DNA of 64,000 nt, taken from NCBI GenBank assembly GCA_029882975.1, contig JAOUJW010000020.1, positions 27,012 through 91,011 of the forward strand, read 5' to 3'. Below, piece after piece: positions 46,032 to 54,788 of this stretch; the first letter of the stretch is position 1, and every line of letters starts with the position of its first letter. The DNA comes from Gammaproteobacteria bacterium. GTDB lineage: Bacteria; Pseudomonadota; Gammaproteobacteria; SZUA-152. Under the pieces are notes generated by a model. That model had not been told where the DNA came from, did not search any database, and was given only the letters and a program-made list of their open reading frames with translations. The translations under genes and the position numbers were made by a program.

Positions 46032-46631
46032 ATGCTTGAATGGTCCGTTGAATTTATCGTAGTTTTCATCGCTGCATACCTATCGGGCTCTGTGTCCGCA
46101 GCCATCATTGTGTGTAAACTGATGCGCTTACCGGACCCCCGTTCCCAAGGTTCCCACAACCCCGGAGCCACCAATGTGCTGCGTATTGGCGGCAAAAAAG
46201 CCGCTGCCATCACCTTGCTGGGTGACGGCATCAAAGGGGTGATTCCCGTTTTAATTGCCAAGTTCCTGGGATTTTCCCCAGCCCAGTTGTCGCTGGTTGC
46301 CATGGCGGCATTTTTAGGGCATTTGTACCCGGTGTTTTTCCAGTTCAAAGGAGGTAAGGGCGTTGCTACCGCTTTTGGTGTGTTCGTGGCCCTATCCTGG
46401 CCTGTGGGCTTGACGGCATTGGCAACCTGGTTAGTGGTGGCTTTTGTTTTTAAGGTATCCTCCCTGGCAGCCCTCATCACTGCTTTATTTTGCCCTTTGT
46501 ATTTCTGGCTACTTGAAACCAGCGGGGTCTATACCGTGATGGCTCTGGTCATCAGCGTGATTCTGACATGGCGGCATCGCTCCAATATTGTTAACTTGAT
46601 CCAGGGCAGCGAAGAAAAAATTAATGAATGA
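46032..46631 (+). CDS. plsY: Acyl-phosphate:glycerol-3-phosphate acyltransferase
   Basis: A 199-residue inner-membrane enzyme that makes lysophosphatidic acid from acyl phosphate. Conserved loops: SGSVSAAIIV near residue 14, PDPRSQGSHNPGATNVLR near 35, LLGDGIKGVIPV near 67, and FKGGKGVATAFGV near 105. Five to six hydrophobic helices fit. The start is ATG 46032. It is divergent from folB. Confidence 0.96.
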   Translation: MLEWSVEFIVVFIAAYLSGSVSAAIIVCKLMRLPDPRSQGSHNPGATNVLRIGGKKAAAITLLGDGIKGVIPVLIAKFLGFSPAQLSLVAMAAFLGHLYPVFFQFKGGKGVATAFGVFVALSWPVGLTALATWLVVAFVFKVSSLAALITALFCPLYFWLLETSGVYTVMALVISVILTWRHRSNIVNLIQGSEEKINE

Positions 46632-46741
46632 GCGACCAAACATCTCCAGCATTAGTACAACTTTACAAACTTACGGTTGGTTATATAGTTATCTATGAAT
46701 AAAGCAGAGCAGTAACGTTGAACCCCAGGACGGGAGCAAGC

Positions 46742-47122
46742 ATGGAAATTTATATCGGCAACATCCCAAAGGGCACACGGCCCGCCGAGGTGAGAAAACT
46801 GATAAAAGATTCCGTTAAAGGCTGTATTTTCAACAAGTTATTCGATAGAATTCGCGATTTGGGTCATTTGGACGATGGCATTGGTATAGAGATCGTTCCC
46901 AACGATAAGCCCCAGGATAGATCCAAACCACGGTATGGTCGCCTGGTGGTCAGCAGCCACCGACTGGCTCAACTAACCCTAAATTCTTTGAAATCTGCCC
47001 AAATAAGGGGGCAAAGCTTGGAAGTACGTCCGTTTTTTAATCGTGATCCGGAAAATGATCGACGCCTCAAGCTGCAAAACCGGCCTAAGACCTGCCGTCG
47101 GGTTACGGAAAGACGCCAATAG
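46742..47122 (+). CDS. RRM-like RNA-binding protein
   Basis: About 126 residues from the ATG at 46742, which has GGGAG six bases upstream; the frame is open to 46718. The start MEIYIGNIPKG is an RNP2-like strand, and RYGRLVVSSHR plus GQSLEVRPFF fit a degenerate RRM with a weak RNP1. The basic C-terminal tail (many Arg) supports nucleic-acid binding. It is distinct from the membrane-anchored RRM at 27.7 kb. It precedes the PP-loop sulfur-transfer operon by 79 nt. Confidence 0.65.
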   Translation: MEIYIGNIPKGTRPAEVRKLIKDSVKGCIFNKLFDRIRDLGHLDDGIGIEIVPNDKPQDRSKPRYGRLVVSSHRLAQLTLNSLKSAQIRGQSLEVRPFFNRDPENDRRLKLQNRPKTCRRVTERRQ

Positions 47123-47200
47123 CCGATACACTCATCATTCTTGCCTGTCACAAGGCCCGCATTGCGGTAAAATACTCTTTTTAAAAATCGAAACCAGACC

Positions 47201-48244
47201 ATGGCGCAACAATTCAAAGCGATCTCCCTGATTTCAGGGGGATTGGATTCCATGTTAGCTACTCGAGCTATCATGGAACAAGGTATACATGTAGAAGGTA
47301 TTAATTTTTTCACGGGTTTTTGTGTGGAAGGGCATACCCATGCCATACGCAAAAAGGATAAACAGAAACCGAAGAGAAACAATGCCTTATGGGTAGCCGA
47401 ACAACTGGGCATCAAGCTGCACATCATTGATGTGATAGAGCCTTACAAACAGGTACTACTCAATCCCAAACACGGCTATGGAGCCAATCTCAACCCCTGC
47501 CTGGACTGTAAAAGCTTTATGGTGCAAAAAGCTTATGAATGGATCCAGCAGCATCAATTCGATTTCATCATTACCGGAGAAGTGATGGGGCAACGGCCCA
47601 TGTCCCAGCGGCGTGATACCATGCCGGTAATCCAAAAAGACTCGGGCGCCGGCGACCGCCTGTTACGCCCCTTGTGTGCCAAGAAACTACCCCCCACCCT
47701 GCCGGAACGTGAAGGTTGGGTAAACCGGGAACAACTGTTCGACTTTCATGGCCGCGGTCGTAAACCCCAAATGGCACTGGCCCGACAATATGGCATCACG
47801 GAGTATGCCCAGCCGGCCGGCGGTTGCTGTTTTCTGACCGATGAATCTTATTCCCACAAACTCGCCGATCTATGGAACTTCAGAGGGAACCGCGACTATG
47901 ACTTGGACGACATTATGTTATTAAAAGTGGGAAGACACATTCGTCCCAGCGAGCGTTTCAAAATTATAATCAGTCGCGAAGAAGGAGAAACACGTTTTCT
48001 GGAAGGCTATCGCAAACAGTTCATCCATTTGCGTACCACCAGTCACGCCGGCCCTTTGGCATTGATGGATGGCATAATTCTAGATGAGGATATAGAGCTG
48101 GCAGCTCGCATCGTGGCCCGCTACAGCAAAGGACGGGACGAAACCCATGTCCAAGTGGAAGTAGTGAAAAATGCAGGAAGCAGCCAAACCCTCCATGTGG
48201 CCCCCTTATCACCGGAACAAATTCCCCTGGAGTGGTACATATGA
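47201..48244 (+). CDS. PP-loop ATPase of tRNA thiolation type (MnmA/ThiI-like)
   Basis: A 347-residue protein. The PP-loop is ISGGLDSMLATRA near residues 12-24; a CLDC pair follows (NPCLDCKSFMVQKA), then ITGEVMGQRPMSQRRDTM, and a later GGCCFLTD. PP-loop ATPases adenylate a nucleic acid or protein target so that sulfur can be inserted. It is shorter than ThiI and has no N-terminal THUMP. It overlaps the TusA gene by 4 nt, which strongly suggests sulfur transfer. The modified target is not known. Confidence 0.8.
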   Translation: MAQQFKAISLISGGLDSMLATRAIMEQGIHVEGINFFTGFCVEGHTHAIRKKDKQKPKRNNALWVAEQLGIKLHIIDVIEPYKQVLLNPKHGYGANLNPCLDCKSFMVQKAYEWIQQHQFDFIITGEVMGQRPMSQRRDTMPVIQKDSGAGDRLLRPLCAKKLPPTLPEREGWVNREQLFDFHGRGRKPQMALARQYGITEYAQPAGGCCFLTDESYSHKLADLWNFRGNRDYDLDDIMLLKVGRHIRPSERFKIIISREEGETRFLEGYRKQFIHLRTTSHAGPLALMDGIILDEDIELAARIVARYSKGRDETHVQVEVVKNAGSSQTLHVAPLSPEQIPLEWYI

Positions 48245-48477
48245 GCACACATACGGTGGATGCCAGGCGTTTGTTGTGCCCCATGCCGGTGATACGCACT
48301 CAAGATGCGGTAAGTAAACTACAGGCCGGAGATAGAGTCGAAGTAAGCTGTACCGATCCGGGAGCCAAATTGGATATACCTGCGTGGTGCCGTATCAACG
48401 GCCACAAAATTATTGAAATCAGCGACGACAGGGACAACATCACCATTACTTTAGAGGTGGGCGGTCTTGGGACATAA
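48241..48477 (+). CDS. TusA-family sulfur carrier
   Basis: A 78-residue protein from the ATG at 48241 (4-nt overlap with the PP-loop gene). It has the TusA signature DARRLLCPMPVIRTQDAV with the persulfide Cys near residue 13. TusA proteins relay sulfur from desulfurases to tRNA-modifying or oxidative enzymes. Position implies it feeds the PP-loop enzyme. It overlaps the next gene by 11 nt. Confidence 0.92.
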   Translation: MSTHTVDARRLLCPMPVIRTQDAVSKLQAGDRVEVSCTDPGAKLDIPAWCRINGHKIIEISDDRDNITITLEVGGLGT

Positions 48478-49645
48478 TCACAGCCACGGGCTGCCGCCTT
48501 TACCTCAAACCACAGAGGACCAGGAACGTTACAAGGTCATGCGTAACGTGACTATCGTGGGCGCTGCAGTTAATGTGCTGCTGGCCGTATTGAAAATCGT
48601 GTTTGGCATCATTGGCCAGTCCCAGTCTTTGGTTGCCGATGGTGTACATTCGGTTTCAGACTTGATCACCGATGTGATGGTCGTGATAGCCGCCAAGCAT
48701 TCCAGTCGTGATGCCGACAGCTGCCACCCCTACGGTCATGGCCGCATTGAAACCGTGTTTACCGTCGCCTTAGGCGGATTTCTTCTGGTAGTCGCCGGAG
48801 GAATTGCCATTGACGCAGTCATGCGCATTGTGGAGCCGGAACAGTTGCTGCACCCAACCCCCATTACGCTGGTAGTTGCAGCATTTTCCATTTTGGCCAA
48901 CGAAGGCCTATACCATTACACTGTGAGAATAGGCAATAAAATTCGATCGCCTATGCTGGTGGCCAATGCCTGGCACCACCGCACCGACGCCATCTCCTCC
49001 GTTATTGTATTGGTGGGCATTGGCGGCAGCCTCTACGGCATCGAATATCTGGATGCGCTGGCCGCAGCCGGCGTCGCTGTTTTGATTGCCAAAATCGCTT
49101 GGAGCCTAACCGCGCAGGGGCTGCGCGAACTGGTGGATACAGCGTTAGACCCGGAACAAGTTAAAGAGATTGAGCGAGTCATCCAAAAGGTTTACGGCGT
49201 AAAAGAAATGCATATGCTGCGTACACGCAAAATGGGCAGCGATGCACTGGTGGATGTACACATTCAGGTTGATCCCATGCTCAGTGTATCGGAAGGCCAT
49301 TTCATCAGTGAGTCCGTTCGTGCCGCACTTATCAAGCATATCGAGGATGTCAGCGATGTCACCGTACACATTGACCCGGAAAACGATGAAACCCAGCAAT
49401 CCTGCAAGCATTTACCCGACCGGCGTACTGTCATAGAACGACTGCAACAGCAATGGAGCCACCTGGAACCGGCGAAAAGTATTCAGCGAATCACCCTACA
49501 TTATCTGGACGGCAAAATTGATGTCGAGGTATTATTGCCGCTGAATAATATGAGCCAAAACGAACGGGAGTCCTTTGCCCAATCGCTGCGGCAAATAGCA
49601 CACAACAGCAACGATATAGCCAATATCAGGGTGATTTACCTCTAA
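48467..49645 (+). CDS. Cation diffusion facilitator metal exporter
   Basis: A 392-residue CDF antiporter. Six helices lie between about 25 and 215; the metal sites are ADGVHSVSDLITD (helix 2, HxxxD) and NAWHHRTDAISS (helix 5, HxxxD), as in zinc/iron exporters. The cytoplasmic domain (about 220-300) is followed by about 90 extra residues. The TTG start is inside the TusA gene and the N-terminus is His-rich (GHNHSHG). Why a metal exporter shares an operon with a thiolation pair is unclear; metal toxicity to sulfur enzymes is one idea. Confidence 0.9.
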   Translation: MGHNHSHGLPPLPQTTEDQERYKVMRNVTIVGAAVNVLLAVLKIVFGIIGQSQSLVADGVHSVSDLITDVMVVIAAKHSSRDADSCHPYGHGRIETVFTVALGGFLLVVAGGIAIDAVMRIVEPEQLLHPTPITLVVAAFSILANEGLYHYTVRIGNKIRSPMLVANAWHHRTDAISSVIVLVGIGGSLYGIEYLDALAAAGVAVLIAKIAWSLTAQGLRELVDTALDPEQVKEIERVIQKVYGVKEMHMLRTRKMGSDALVDVHIQVDPMLSVSEGHFISESVRAALIKHIEDVSDVTVHIDPENDETQQSCKHLPDRRTVIERLQQQWSHLEPAKSIQRITLHYLDGKIDVEVLLPLNNMSQNERESFAQSLRQIAHNSNDIANIRVIYL

Positions 49646-49662
49646 CGCACCACTATAGGGCA
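49646..49662. promoter_or_regulatory. NtrC binding site (weaker), glnA enhancer
   Basis: CGCACCACTATAGGGCA is a 17-bp partial match to TGCACCA-N3-TGGTGCA. It is centred about 128 bp before the predicted glnA start and 30 bp from the stronger site, i.e. about three helical turns. Confidence 0.55.
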
Positions 49663-49675
49663 AAGAGCGTTCTTT

Positions 49676-49692
49676 TGCACCATAACAGTGCA
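49676..49692. promoter_or_regulatory. NtrC binding site, glnA enhancer
   Basis: TGCACCATAACAGTGCA is a 17-bp match to the NtrC palindrome with both TGCAC/GTGCA halves intact. It is centred about 98 bp before the glnA transcription start. Confidence 0.8.
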
Positions 49693-49755
49693 TTACGCCC
49701 TCCTAATGTCGCTGGCAAATTGTTCAAGCTATTGAATATTATAATAATTATCCTG

Positions 49756-49771
49756 TGGCATATTTTCTGCT
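49756..49771 (+). promoter_or_regulatory. Sigma-54 promoter of glnA
   Basis: TGGCATATTTTCTGCT gives GG-N10-GC with the expected -24/-12 spacing; transcription would start near 49782, 63 nt before the ATG. It is flanked upstream by two NtrC boxes, as in enteric glnA. Confidence 0.8.
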
Positions 49772-49844
49772 ATCTGGAAGATCATAACTACACACTCTGG
49801 TGCGGTACCAGGCCATTAAGATTAGATTGAGGAGGTTATACCCC

Positions 49845-51254
49845 ATGTCCGCTAGCGACGTTTTAAATAAAATGAAAGAAAACGAAGTTAAATTCGTTGA
49901 TTTTCGTTTCACTGATACAAAAGGCAAGGAACAACACGTATCCGTACCTTCACATACCATCGATGAAGATACGTTCACAGACGGCAAAATGTTTGACGGG
50001 TCCTCCATTTCCGGTTGGAAAGGTATTAATGAATCCGACATGATCTTAATGCCCGACCCCTCCACTGCCGTAATGGACCTGTTTTCTGAAGAAAGCACCC
50101 TGATTATCCGTTGCGACATCGTGGAACCTTCCACCGGTCAAGGCTATGAGCGTGACCCCCGTTCCGTAGCAGCACGTGCAGAAGCGTATTTGAAATCCAC
50201 CGGCATTGCCGACACCGCTTTCTTTGGCCCGGAACCGGAATTTTTTATTCTGGATGACGTTCGCTGGGGCGCATCCATGAGCGGCGCCTTCTACAAAGTC
50301 GATTCCGAAGAATCCGAGTGGAACTCTGAAAGAGTCTATGAAGACGGTAACATCGGCCATCGCCCCACGGTAAAAGGCGGTTACTTTCCCGTACCTCCGG
50401 TAGACTCTTTGCATGACATTCGTTCCGCCATGTGTCTGGCATTGGAAGATATGGGTGTTGCAGTAGAAGTACACCATCACGAAGTGGCTACTGCCGGTCA
50501 ATGCGAAATCGGCACCAAATTCGACACACTGGTAAAACGTGCCGACCAAAACCAAATCCTGAAATACGTAATTCATAACGTTGCTCATCACTACGGTAAA
50601 ACAGCGACATTTATGCCCAAACCCCTGGTAGGTGACAACGGTAGCGGCATGCATGTGCATATGTCTCTAGCCAAAGATGGCGTGAATCTGTTCAGCGGTA
50701 ATGAGTACGGCGGTCTGTCCGAAACCGCTCTGTATTATATCGGCGGTGTTATCAAACACGCTCGCGCCTTGAACGCGCTCACCAACCCATCAACCAACAG
50801 CTACAAGCGCCTGGTGCCGGGTTTTGAAGCCCCGGTTATGCTGGCTTACTCTGCTCGTAACCGTTCAGCTTCTATTCGTATTCCTTATGTTTCCAACCCC
50901 AAGGCTCGACGAATCGAAGTACGCTTCCCTGACCCCACCGCCAACCCTTATCTGGCGTTTGCAGCTCTGATGATGGCCGGCTTGGACGGCATTCAAAACA
51001 AGATCCATCCGGGCGAAGCCATGGACAAAGACTTGTACGATTTACCGCCGGAAGAAGCACGTGAAATTCCTACCGTGTGCCATTCACTGGACCAGGCCCT
51101 GGACTGCCTCAGTGCCGACCGTGAATTCCTCAAAGCAGGCGGCGTTTTCACTGATGACATGATTGACGCATACATCCACCTGAAAATGGAAGAAGTTACT
51201 CGTATACGCATGACCACTCACCCGGTTGAGTTTGACATGTACTACAGTCTGTAA
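49845..51254 (+). CDS. glnA: Glutamine synthetase type I
   Basis: A 469-residue GS-I beta enzyme making glutamine from glutamate, ammonia and ATP. Landmarks: [37 protein letters not shown], the [13 protein letters not shown] loop, the [11 protein letters not shown] flap and [11 protein letters not shown], whose Tyr is the adenylylation site used for GlnE control. The ATG at 49845 follows a GAGGAGG site. Expression should depend on sigma-54 and NtrC, encoded 3 kb downstream. A terminator follows the stop. Confidence 0.98.
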   Translation: MSASDVLNKMKENEVKFVDFRFTDTKGKEQHVSVPSHTIDEDTFTDGKMFDGSSISGWKGINESDMILMPDPSTAVMDLFSEESTLIIRCDIVEPSTGQGYERDPRSVAARAEAYLKSTGIADTAFFGPEPEFFILDDVRWGASMSGAFYKVDSEESEWNSERVYEDGNIGHRPTVKGGYFPVPPVDSLHDIRSAMCLALEDMGVAVEVHHHEVATAGQCEIGTKFDTLVKRADQNQILKYVIHNVAHHYGKTATFMPKPLVGDNGSGMHVHMSLAKDGVNLFSGNEYGGLSETALYYIGGVIKHARALNALTNPSTNSYKRLVPGFEAPVMLAYSARNRSASIRIPYVSNPKARRIEVRFPDPTANPYLAFAALMMAGLDGIQNKIHPGEAMDKDLYDLPPEEAREIPTVCHSLDQALDCLSADREFLKAGGVFTDDMIDAYIHLKMEEVTRIRMTTHPVEFDMYYSL

Positions 51255-51266
51255 GCGACGTGAGAA

Positions 51267-51299
51267 AACCCGGCTCCGCCACGCGGGGCCGGGTTTTTT
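51267..51299 (+). terminator. Rho-independent terminator of glnA
   Basis: AACCCGGCTCCGC pairs with GCGGGGCCGGGTT (one G-T wobble) around a 3-nt loop, then TTTT. It is 12 nt after the stop codon. Confidence 0.92.
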
Positions 51300-51428
51300 G
51301 TCTCCCACACAAATTCTCGCTCAATTCCCGCATTTGTATTACTACTTAATAGCTTCTCCCTATTGTACCCGCCCCAAGATTTGGGATACCCTAAGCGATA
51401 AGGACTCCCAAACCGTGAAACCAAGTTA

Positions 51429-52052
51429 ATGAAATCAAACACTTTTACTGCCAAAACCGCTACAGGCATAGTGCGCATAACCGCCTTTGGCATAACTTTG
51501 TTCCTGGCTCAAGCCCAGGCCGCTGTGTACAAGTCTGTGGATGAAAACGGTAATGTCACATACAGCGACATGCCCACATCATCCAGCTCGAAAAAAATTG
51601 AAGTACCGCCACAAACCGTGGTCCCCTTCAACCCTCAAAACCTGGAATCCGGTACAACCGATAACTCAACGCAACAACCCGTGAAACGCACAGCATCTTC
51701 GCATCAATTACAAATTACTGCGCCTACCCCGGATCAATCCCTGCAGGCCGACCAGGGCAACATCACTCTATCTGCCTCCCTGTCACCCGGATTAGGCGGT
51801 AGCCAAGAGCTGGTATTTTTGCTGGACGGCAAAGAAGTCTTTAAAGGCCAGGCCACTCAAACCACTTTGAATAACATCGACCGCGGCACACATACGGTGC
51901 AGGCACAATTGCTGGAAAATGGTGCCGTGGTACTCAGTTCAGAAAGTGTAACTTTTCACTTACAACGACCTTCTGTGCTGTTCAATAATGCCAAAGGCGC
52001 CAAAACCGCCCCCAAGGCTAAAGCTGCCCCACGAGCCAAAATGGCACCTTAG
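51429..52052 (+). CDS. DUF4124 exported protein
   Basis: A 207-residue protein. The signal peptide (about 1-32, ending AQAQA) precedes a DUF4124 module (VYKSVDENGNVTYSDMP, residues 33-50). A Thr/Gln-rich linker, an Ig-like beta domain (about 95-170) and a short Lys/Ala tail follow. Similar genes commonly lie between glnA and glnL in gammaproteobacteria; their function is unknown. Likely periplasmic. Confidence 0.85.
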   Translation: MKSNTFTAKTATGIVRITAFGITLFLAQAQAAVYKSVDENGNVTYSDMPTSSSSKKIEVPPQTVVPFNPQNLESGTTDNSTQQPVKRTASSHQLQITAPTPDQSLQADQGNITLSASLSPGLGGSQELVFLLDGKEVFKGQATQTTLNNIDRGTHTVQAQLLENGAVVLSSESVTFHLQRPSVLFNNAKGAKTAPKAKAAPRAKMAP

Positions 52053-52069
52053 CCCTCCACTTGCACTAA

Positions 52070-52086
52070 CGCACCAAAATGGTGCA
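52070..52086. promoter_or_regulatory. NtrC binding site upstream of glnL
   Basis: CGCACCAAAATGGTGCA differs from the palindrome TGCACCAAAATGGTGCA at one outer base. It lies about 180 bp before glnL, between the DUF4124 stop and glnL. In E. coli a comparable site lets NtrC control its own operon. Confidence 0.8.
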
Positions 52087-52267
52087 TACTTTGCTCCATA
52101 TTGCAGCCTCTAAGTACCCTGCTGCTTAGCAATATCACTAGATTTGTAGCCATCACCCGATTCGATATCTGTATAAACAACTGATTAATATAATATTATT
52201 GTCCTTTCCGCAGTAATCGCCAAGCTTTGCATTAATCTGGTTTGGATTTTGCTACCTATAAAAGTAT

Positions 52268-53326
52268 ATGGATAATCAAAAAGTTAGAATGTACCAACTG
52301 ATTGCAGACAATCTGGGACATGGCTTGCTGTTGCTGGACCATGAACTGCAGGTGCGTTATATGAACCCGGCAGCCGAGATGCTGTTTGAAATCAGCGCCA
52401 AACGAGCTTTGTCGACACCCATGCAGGAGCTGGCCCCCGGCAATGGGGCACTGGTACATCGTATTCGTTCTGTGCTGGATGATTCTCACCCATTTTCCGA
52501 ACACAATGTGGAACTGAGTACCGGAGGCTTTAAAAGCGTTTTGGTGGACTGCCATGTATGCCCTGTTGTAGATGCCGGCCAACAACTGGTTCTGGTAGAA
52601 CTTCAAGCCACTGAACGAAATTTGCGCATTGCGCGTGAGGAAAGCCAATTTTCCCAAAACAATACCATTCGAGCACTTATCCGAGGCATGGCGCATGAAG
52701 TCAAAAATCCTCTGGGGGGAATCCGAGGCGCCGCACAATTGCTGGAGCGTGAACTGCATGATGCCAGCCTGAAAGAATACACCAATATCATCATTAACGA
52801 GGCGGACCGCCTGCGCAATCTGGTTGACCGTCTCCTCGGCCCCAGTTCGGCTCCCAACATTGAAATACTGAATATCCACGAAATCACCGAGCATGTACGC
52901 CAGATTGTGGAAGTGGCCACTCCACCCAAGGTGCGAATTTATAAAGACTACGACCCCAGTATTCCTGAATTCAAAGCCGACCGCGATCAACTCATACAAG
53001 CGGTTCTCAATATTGTGCGCAACGCCTTGCAGGCGATTGGCGAGGAGGGCTGTATTTCGCTCCGAACCCGCTCCTTGCGCCAATTCACCATCGGTCACAC
53101 TCGTCACAAATTAGTGTGTCAGCTGGATATTGTGGACAACGGGCCTGGAGTCCCTGAACACATGATGGAAAGCATATTTTTCCCCATGATTACCGGTCGT
53201 GCGGATGGAACCGGTTTAGGCTTGTCCATCGCCCAATCACTGATACAGCAGATTGGCGGCATCATTTTGTGCCAAAGCAAACCCGGTAACACGGTTTTCA
53301 GCATTTTGTTACCCATTACAACCTGA
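52268..53326 (+). CDS. glnL: Nitrogen regulation sensor kinase NtrB
   Basis: A 352-residue cytoplasmic kinase/phosphatase of NtrC. A PAS domain (about 10-105; YMNPAAEMLFE) is followed by HisKA with IRGMAHEVKNPLGGIRGAA (His near 140). The ATPase domain has IVRNALQAIGEEG (N box), DNGPGVP and GTGLGLSIAQSL. PII would control its activity. The ATG has hardly any ribosome site; an internal ATG at 52289 is no better. glnG follows 17 nt later. Confidence 0.95.
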   Translation: MDNQKVRMYQLIADNLGHGLLLLDHELQVRYMNPAAEMLFEISAKRALSTPMQELAPGNGALVHRIRSVLDDSHPFSEHNVELSTGGFKSVLVDCHVCPVVDAGQQLVLVELQATERNLRIAREESQFSQNNTIRALIRGMAHEVKNPLGGIRGAAQLLERELHDASLKEYTNIIINEADRLRNLVDRLLGPSSAPNIEILNIHEITEHVRQIVEVATPPKVRIYKDYDPSIPEFKADRDQLIQAVLNIVRNALQAIGEEGCISLRTRSLRQFTIGHTRHKLVCQLDIVDNGPGVPEHMMESIFFPMITGRADGTGLGLSIAQSLIQQIGGIILCQSKPGNTVFSILLPITT

Positions 53327-53343
53327 GATAAAGAGAACGCCTC

Positions 53344-54777
53344 ATGAGTAAAGCCAATATTTGGGTCATTGACGATGACCATTCCATACGATGGGTGCTG
53401 GAAAAAGCATTAAAACAGGCCAATATAACCGTACGCTCCTTCGACAATGCCATGGAGGTCATCGATCTTCTGGAATTTCGCCAGCCGGATGCCATTATCA
53501 CTGATGTGCGCATGCCCGGTGTTGACGGCCTGCAATTGCTGGACAACATCAATCAAAACTATCCCGAGTTACCGGTGATTATCATGACCGCCCACTCGGA
53601 TTTGGACAGTGCCGTTTCCGCTTACCAGGGCGGAGCCTTTGAATACCTTCCCAAACCCTTTGATGTGGATGAAGCGGTGGATCTGGCCCAACGCGCTGTT
53701 CAGCACCGCAGCAACGAAACCACAAAACCCCCGGCTCAATTGCACAATGCGCCTGAAATCATTGGCGCGGCTCCTTCCATGCAGGAAGTCTTTCGTGCCA
53801 TTGGGCGTTTGTCCCGGTCCAAAATCACGGTTCTGATCAACGGCGAATCGGGAACGGGTAAAGAACTGGTGGCCAAGGCCTTACATAAACACAGCCCTCG
53901 CGCCGGCAATCCCTTTATCGCCCTAAACACAGCCGCCATACCCAAGGAGTTACTGGAATCCGAATTATTCGGTCATGAAAAAGGCGCTTTTACGGGTGCT
54001 CAAAACCAACGCATCGGCCGTTTTGAGCAAGCCAATACCGGCACCCTGTTCCTGGACGAAATCGGCGACATGCCGGCAGAACTGCAAACTCGGTTGCTAC
54101 GGGTTTTGGCGGACGGGGAGTTTTATCGAGTCGGGGGCCACACGCCTGTTAAAGTGGATGTGCGCATCATAGCGGCTACACACCAAAATCTGGAGCAGCG
54201 CGTTAAGGAAGGTCAGTTCCGTGAAGACTTGTTTCACAGACTCAACGTCATCCGGGTACACATGCCCGCTCTGAAAGAGCGACGCGAGGATATTCCGCTG
54301 TTGATGAAACATTTTTTACGACTGGCGGCGAAAGAATTAAACATGGAGCCCAAGCGCCTGGACAGTGAAACGGAAGCCTATCTAAGCCGCCTGGATTGGC
54401 CAGGCAATGTACGCCAATTGGAAAACACCTGCCGCTGGCTCACGGTCATGTCGCCCAGCCAAATTATAAAAATGGAAGATTTAGCGCCTGAACTAAAGGA
54501 AACCACACCGTCCGATAACGCCGGATACAACGACTGGGAACCTGCGTTAAAACGGTGGGCGGATCAAAAACTGGCCCACGGAGAAACGACTTTACTGCGC
54601 GAAGCTCTGCCCCGATTCGAACAAATACTGATTGAATCGGCATTGAATTACACCAGCGGACGCAGACAAGATGCAGCCAAATTGCTGGGCTGGGGCAGAA
54701 ACACGTTAACACGCAAAATCAAGGATCTGGGCATGGAACCGCAGACGGATCCCAGCCAAATACAGACAGTAGGATAG
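53344..54777 (+). CDS. glnG: Nitrogen regulation activator NtrC
   Basis: A 477-residue sigma-54 activator. Receiver: WVIDDDHSIRWVL, ITDVRMPGVDGLQ (phospho-acceptor near residue 54). AAA+ domain (about 140-380): GESGTGKELV, the intact GAFTGA loop, LFLDEIGDMP. C-terminal Fis-type helix-turn-helix: GRRQDAAKLLGWGRNTLTRK. It would bind the NtrC boxes at glnA and glnL. An AAAGAGA site precedes the ATG. Confidence 0.97.
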   Translation: MSKANIWVIDDDHSIRWVLEKALKQANITVRSFDNAMEVIDLLEFRQPDAIITDVRMPGVDGLQLLDNINQNYPELPVIIMTAHSDLDSAVSAYQGGAFEYLPKPFDVDEAVDLAQRAVQHRSNETTKPPAQLHNAPEIIGAAPSMQEVFRAIGRLSRSKITVLINGESGTGKELVAKALHKHSPRAGNPFIALNTAAIPKELLESELFGHEKGAFTGAQNQRIGRFEQANTGTLFLDEIGDMPAELQTRLLRVLADGEFYRVGGHTPVKVDVRIIAATHQNLEQRVKEGQFREDLFHRLNVIRVHMPALKERREDIPLLMKHFLRLAAKELNMEPKRLDSETEAYLSRLDWPGNVRQLENTCRWLTVMSPSQIIKMEDLAPELKETTPSDNAGYNDWEPALKRWADQKLAHGETTLLREALPRFEQILIESALNYTSGRRQDAAKLLGWGRNTLTRKIKDLGMEPQTDPSQIQTVG

Positions 54778-54788
54778 TGCTCAGACTT

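Noticed and set aside
52237..52252. Sigma-54-like CTGG-N10-GC element just before glnL
   Set aside because: GG-N10-GC spacing is right, but the start would be only about 5 nt before the ATG and the TGGCA core is not conserved. Probably coincidence.
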